Part shown: positions 61,650 to 64,000 of the stretch, in pieces
Layout of the letters: every line of letters starts with the position of its first letter
Position numbering within the stretch: the first letter of the stretch is position 1
Origin: Rhodobiaceae bacterium
GTDB lineage: Bacteria > Pseudomonadota > Alphaproteobacteria > RS24
Assembly (NCBI GenBank): GCA_024645085.1
Contig: JAHEGN010000006.1
Coordinates: 1-64,000 of the forward strand
Length of the DNA stretch: 64,000 nucleotides
Reading direction: 5' to 3'
Notes under the pieces: generated by a model
Told to the model about the DNA's origin: nothing
The model's database searches: none
Seen by the model: only the letters and a program-made list of their open reading frames with translations
Made by a program: the position numbers and the translations under genes

Positions 61650-62927
61650 TTAGGCTTGCGGGCGGGTGATGCGGATTTGCAAAATCTGATTGCGCTGTTT
61701 GCTCATAATCCGAAAGCGTAGACCGTGAAATTCGAAAACTTGGCCAACATCAGGAATTGAGCGCGCTTCGTGGATAATCAAGCCAGCGATTGAGCTGGCT
61801 TCCGTATCAGGCAATGACCAGCCCATTTCGCGATTGAGGTCACGAATGCTCAAACTGCCGGAAATTTCCAATGTGCCGTCGCCGCGTTTGCGCAAGAGGC
61901 TGGATGGTAAATCATGCTCATCGTCAATCTCGCCAACGATTTCTTCCAAAATATCTTCCATGGTCACCATGCCCATTAAGGCGCCATATTCATCGACGAC
62001 GAGGGCGAGGTGCAATTTGCGGCTGCGGAAAGCATTGAGCTGCTCGCCCAAAAGCGTGGTTTCGGGCACAAACCATGGCTCGCTAGTCAATTGTGCAATA
62101 TCCAGACCGACAGCGCCAGTTGGGCTGGTGGCGAGGGCGCGCAAAAGGTCTTTTGTGTGCAGCATGCCGATAATATTTTCCGGTTCATCGCGCCATAGCG
62201 GAAACCGCGTATAGGGGCTTTCAAGCACGGCTTTGACAATATCTTCGCTCGGCAGATCGCCATCAATCATCACCATGGATTTGCGGTGAATCATAATTTC
62301 TTCAACCCGCGTATCGCCCAGGTCGAGAATGCCGCCCAACATATCGCGGTCGCCCTTATGCACACTGCCTTCTTGATGGTGCAAATCAATAGCGCCACGA
62401 ATTTCTTCATGGGCTGGCAATAAGCGCCCAGCGTCTTCATCGGTGAAACCGGCGAGGCGCAGAATAAACCGTGAGATAATGCTCAACATGCGGGTGAATG
62501 GCGCCAAAATAATGACCAAAATACGCAAAGGCCCGGCGGCCCTTAGAGCCGTCAAATCAGGCGTTAAAATGGCATAGGTTTTTGGCAGCACTTCGGCAAA
62601 AATAACCACGAGCGCGGTCATCATTAAGGTTGCATAGACCATGCCAGCCTCGCCAAATAGGCGCAAAAAAAGCGCCGTCGCCAGCACGGAAGCGAGAATA
62701 TTGACGGCATTATTGGCCAATAAAATGGCACCCAGCAGGCGTTCTTTTTGGTCTAAAAGCGCGATTACCCAGCGCGCCCGACGGCGGTTTCTTTTGCGCA
62801 TACGCATCATCCGTGCCTTGCTGGTCGCGGTCAGGGCGGTTTCTGACCCAGATAGAAAGCCGGAAAAAACCAGCAGAACGATGATAACGCCAGCAACCCA
62901 CAGAATGCTGAAATCAAATTGCCCCAT
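61650..62927 (-). CDS. CNNM/CorC-type (HlyC) membrane protein
   Basis: This 425-residue protein has a DUF21/CNNM membrane domain (about 1-180, with SGFLSGSETALTATSKAR), a CBS pair (about 200-325, MIHRKSMVMI and VVDEYGALMGMVTMEDILEEIVGEI) and a CorC_HlyC C-terminal domain. Relatives export magnesium or support cation resistance; the old haemolysin name is misleading. Its ATG overlaps the aroB stop (TAATG), so it is the downstream gene of aroB. Confidence 0.92.
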   Translation of the reverse strand: MGQFDFSILWVAGVIIVLLVFSGFLSGSETALTATSKARMMRMRKRNRRRARWVIALLDQKERLLGAILLANNAVNILASVLATALFLRLFGEAGMVYATLMMTALVVIFAEVLPKTYAILTPDLTALRAAGPLRILVIILAPFTRMLSIISRFILRLAGFTDEDAGRLLPAHEEIRGAIDLHHQEGSVHKGDRDMLGGILDLGDTRVEEIMIHRKSMVMIDGDLPSEDIVKAVLESPYTRFPLWRDEPENIIGMLHTKDLLRALATSPTGAVGLDIAQLTSEPWFVPETTLLGEQLNAFRSRKLHLALVVDEYGALMGMVTMEDILEEIVGEIDDEHDLPSSLLRKRGDGTLEISGSLSIRDLNREMGWSLPDTEASSIAGLIIHEARSIPDVGQVFEFHGLRFRIMSKQRNQILQIRITRPQA

Positions 62928-64000
62928 TAGGCCTGCGCTCCTTGCGCGATGAGAAAGCCGCGTAATTCGTCATCGGTTACCGTGTCAGTGACAAAAGCGT
63001 TACCAATGGCGCGGGCCAAAATAAAACGCATGGTTCCAGCTTGCATTTTTTTATCCTGCCGCATCGCCTCAATCAAGGCGTTGACGCCAAAGTTGCCATT
63101 GCCGATTTGTGCCATGGCAATTGGCAGACCGGCTTTTTGCATGTGGGTTTTGACCCGTTCGGCATCCGCTGGCGCGCAATCTCCGCGCGCCGCCGAAAGG
63201 GCAAAGGCCAAAACCATGCCAAAGCCTACCGCCTCGCCATGCAAAAGGGCGTCATTGTAATGGGTCAATTTTTCAAACGCATGGGCAAATGTATGGCCAA
63301 GGTTTAACAAAGCGCGCTCGCCGGATTCGCGCTCATCACGCGCCACAATGGCGGCTTTGGCACGGCAACTTTCAGCCACAGCATGGGCCACGGGGCCAGC
63401 TTCGAGCGTCAACACGGCTTGCTGATTATCGTCCAGCCAGTCAAAGAAATCGGCATTGCCCAAGGCGCCATATTTTACAATCTCGGCATAACCAGCGATT
63501 ATTTGCCGGTGCGGGAGGCTGGCCAGAACATCCGTGTCGGCCAAGACTAAGTCGGGCTGATGGAAGGCACCAATCAGATTTTTGCCTTGCCCGGCATTAA
63601 TCGCTGTTTTTCCGCCAATGGAACTATCGACTTGCGCCAAAAGGCTGGTCGGAATTTGAATAAACCTCGTGCCGCGCCGCAAAATAGCCGCCGCAAAGCC
63701 GGTCAAATCGCCAATCACACCGCCGCCAAGGGCGATAATGCAGTCGTCGCGTTCGATTTCAAAATCAATTAATTGGCCGCATAGAGCTTCCAGCTGGGCA
63801 AATGATTTGCTGGCCTCACCGGCTTCAATAATCACTGTTTCATGAGCAATTTCAGCCTCGGTTAGGGCTTTTTGCAGGGTCGGCAAATGATGGCTTGCAA
63901 CCTGAGTATCGGTGACAATGGCTACGCGTGGGCGCTTCAAAAGCGGGGCAATATAGTGGGCACTATTTTGTAAAAGCCCGCGGCCAATATGAATGTCATA
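62927..64000 (-). CDS. aroB: 3-dehydroquinate synthase, 5' end cut by the window
   Basis: AroB makes 3-dehydroquinate from DAHP with NAD and a metal, step two of the shikimate pathway. 357 residues are visible: an N-terminal segment YDIHIGRGLL already in frame at the window edge, then the NAD loop ALGGGVIGDLTGFAAA, PTSLLAQVDSSIGGKTAIN and the metal ligands in GHTFAHAFE and ERALLNLGH. The true start lies past 64000, so the gene is partial here. TAATG coupling to the CNNM gene. Confidence 0.95.
   Translation of the reverse strand, partial: YDIHIGRGLLQNSAHYIAPLLKRPRVAIVTDTQVASHHLPTLQKALTEAEIAHETVIIEAGEASKSFAQLEALCGQLIDFEIERDDCIIALGGGVIGDLTGFAAAILRRGTRFIQIPTSLLAQVDSSIGGKTAINAGQGKNLIGAFHQPDLVLADTDVLASLPHRQIIAGYAEIVKYGALGNADFFDWLDDNQQAVLTLEAGPVAHAVAESCRAKAAIVARDERESGERALLNLGHTFAHAFEKLTHYNDALLHGEAVGFGMVLAFALSAARGDCAPADAERVKTHMQKAGLPIAMAQIGNGNFGVNALIEAMRQDKKMQAGTMRFILARAIGNAFVTDTVTDDELRGFLIAQGAQA

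Noticed and set aside
1-64000. Mobile elements, CRISPR arrays, prophage or defence islands
   Set aside because: I found no transposase, integrase, regularly spaced repeats, phage genes or restriction pairs. The single HNH protein (31737-32339) is a widespread chromosomal family without a methylase partner.

Overview
The window looks like a gene-dense stretch of the main chromosome of a heterotrophic, aerobic alphaproteobacterium. The evidence is the set of neighbourhoods typical of that class: metX-metW, chorismate mutase-hisC-tyrC, ftsE-ftsX with a DUF218 gene, argH-lptM-lysA with a divergent tlpA, a helicase-S4-fdxA-carD-rpoH block, rpmB-cobT-cobS-J-domain-bolA, and Coq4/Coq7 ubiquinone genes. 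I cannot name the order or genus from the sequence alone. No insertion sequence, prophage, CRISPR array or plasmid gene was seen. Coding density is very high, with many start/stop overlaps (ATGA, TAATG).

Layout. 1-8.7 kb: a small secreted protein, a membrane-anchored GH2 glycosidase, a membrane-anchored FMN/glutamate-synthase-like enzyme with a small membrane partner, malate synthase G, an unknown four-helix membrane protein, a periplasmic PQQ sugar dehydrogenase and rpmF. 8.7-21.4 kb: an apparent run of pabB-pabA-pabC (p-aminobenzoate for folate) behind gloB and a degenerate cupin, a methyltransferase, metX/metW (methionine), chorismate mutase/hisC/tyrC (tyrosine/phenylalanine), DUF2125, DUF218 and ftsEX. 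21.4-31 kb: lysA/lptM/argH, tlpA, then a block for acyl-CoA and B12-linked metabolism: 3-hydroxybutyryl-CoA dehydrogenase, etfAB, cobalamin adenosyltransferase, a HIG1 protein and a probable methylsuccinyl-CoA dehydrogenase, followed by gluQ.

31-45 kb: DNA repair and HNH genes, yqaA-dsbB-coq7, a CLC transporter, tRNA-Leu(CAA), coq4, an Spx/ArsC protein, a metallo-beta-lactamase-fold protein with a TusA-like partner, acyl-CoA ligase, glpD, hydrolase, thiolase, cytochrome c, an FMN oxidase-like protein and tRNA-Arg(CCT). 45-57 kb: a two-subunit acyl-CoA dehydrogenase, an M48 lipoprotein protease, rpoH, carD with a histone-H1-like tail, fdxA, terB, an S4 protein, a SUV3-like RNA helicase, another acyl-CoA dehydrogenase and a thioesterase. 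57-64 kb: rpmB, cobT, cobS, a J-domain protein, bolA, a CNNM/CorC protein and aroB, which is cut by the window end.

How it fits together. Several acyl-CoA dehydrogenases, ETF, acyl-CoA ligase, thiolase and thioesterase suggest growth on fatty or carboxylic acids. Malate synthase G, probable Mcd, cobalamin adenosyltransferase and cobaltochelatase subunits are compatible with the ethylmalonyl-CoA route for acetyl-CoA assimilation, although the diagnostic gene ccr is not in this window. I found no convincing wholly new multi-gene system. The best leads are single-protein oddities: CarD with an H1-like tail, a CLC protein with Tyr at the gating-Glu position, a cysteine-rich metal loop in the MBL protein coupled to a TusA-like protein, and a cupin that has lost its histidines.
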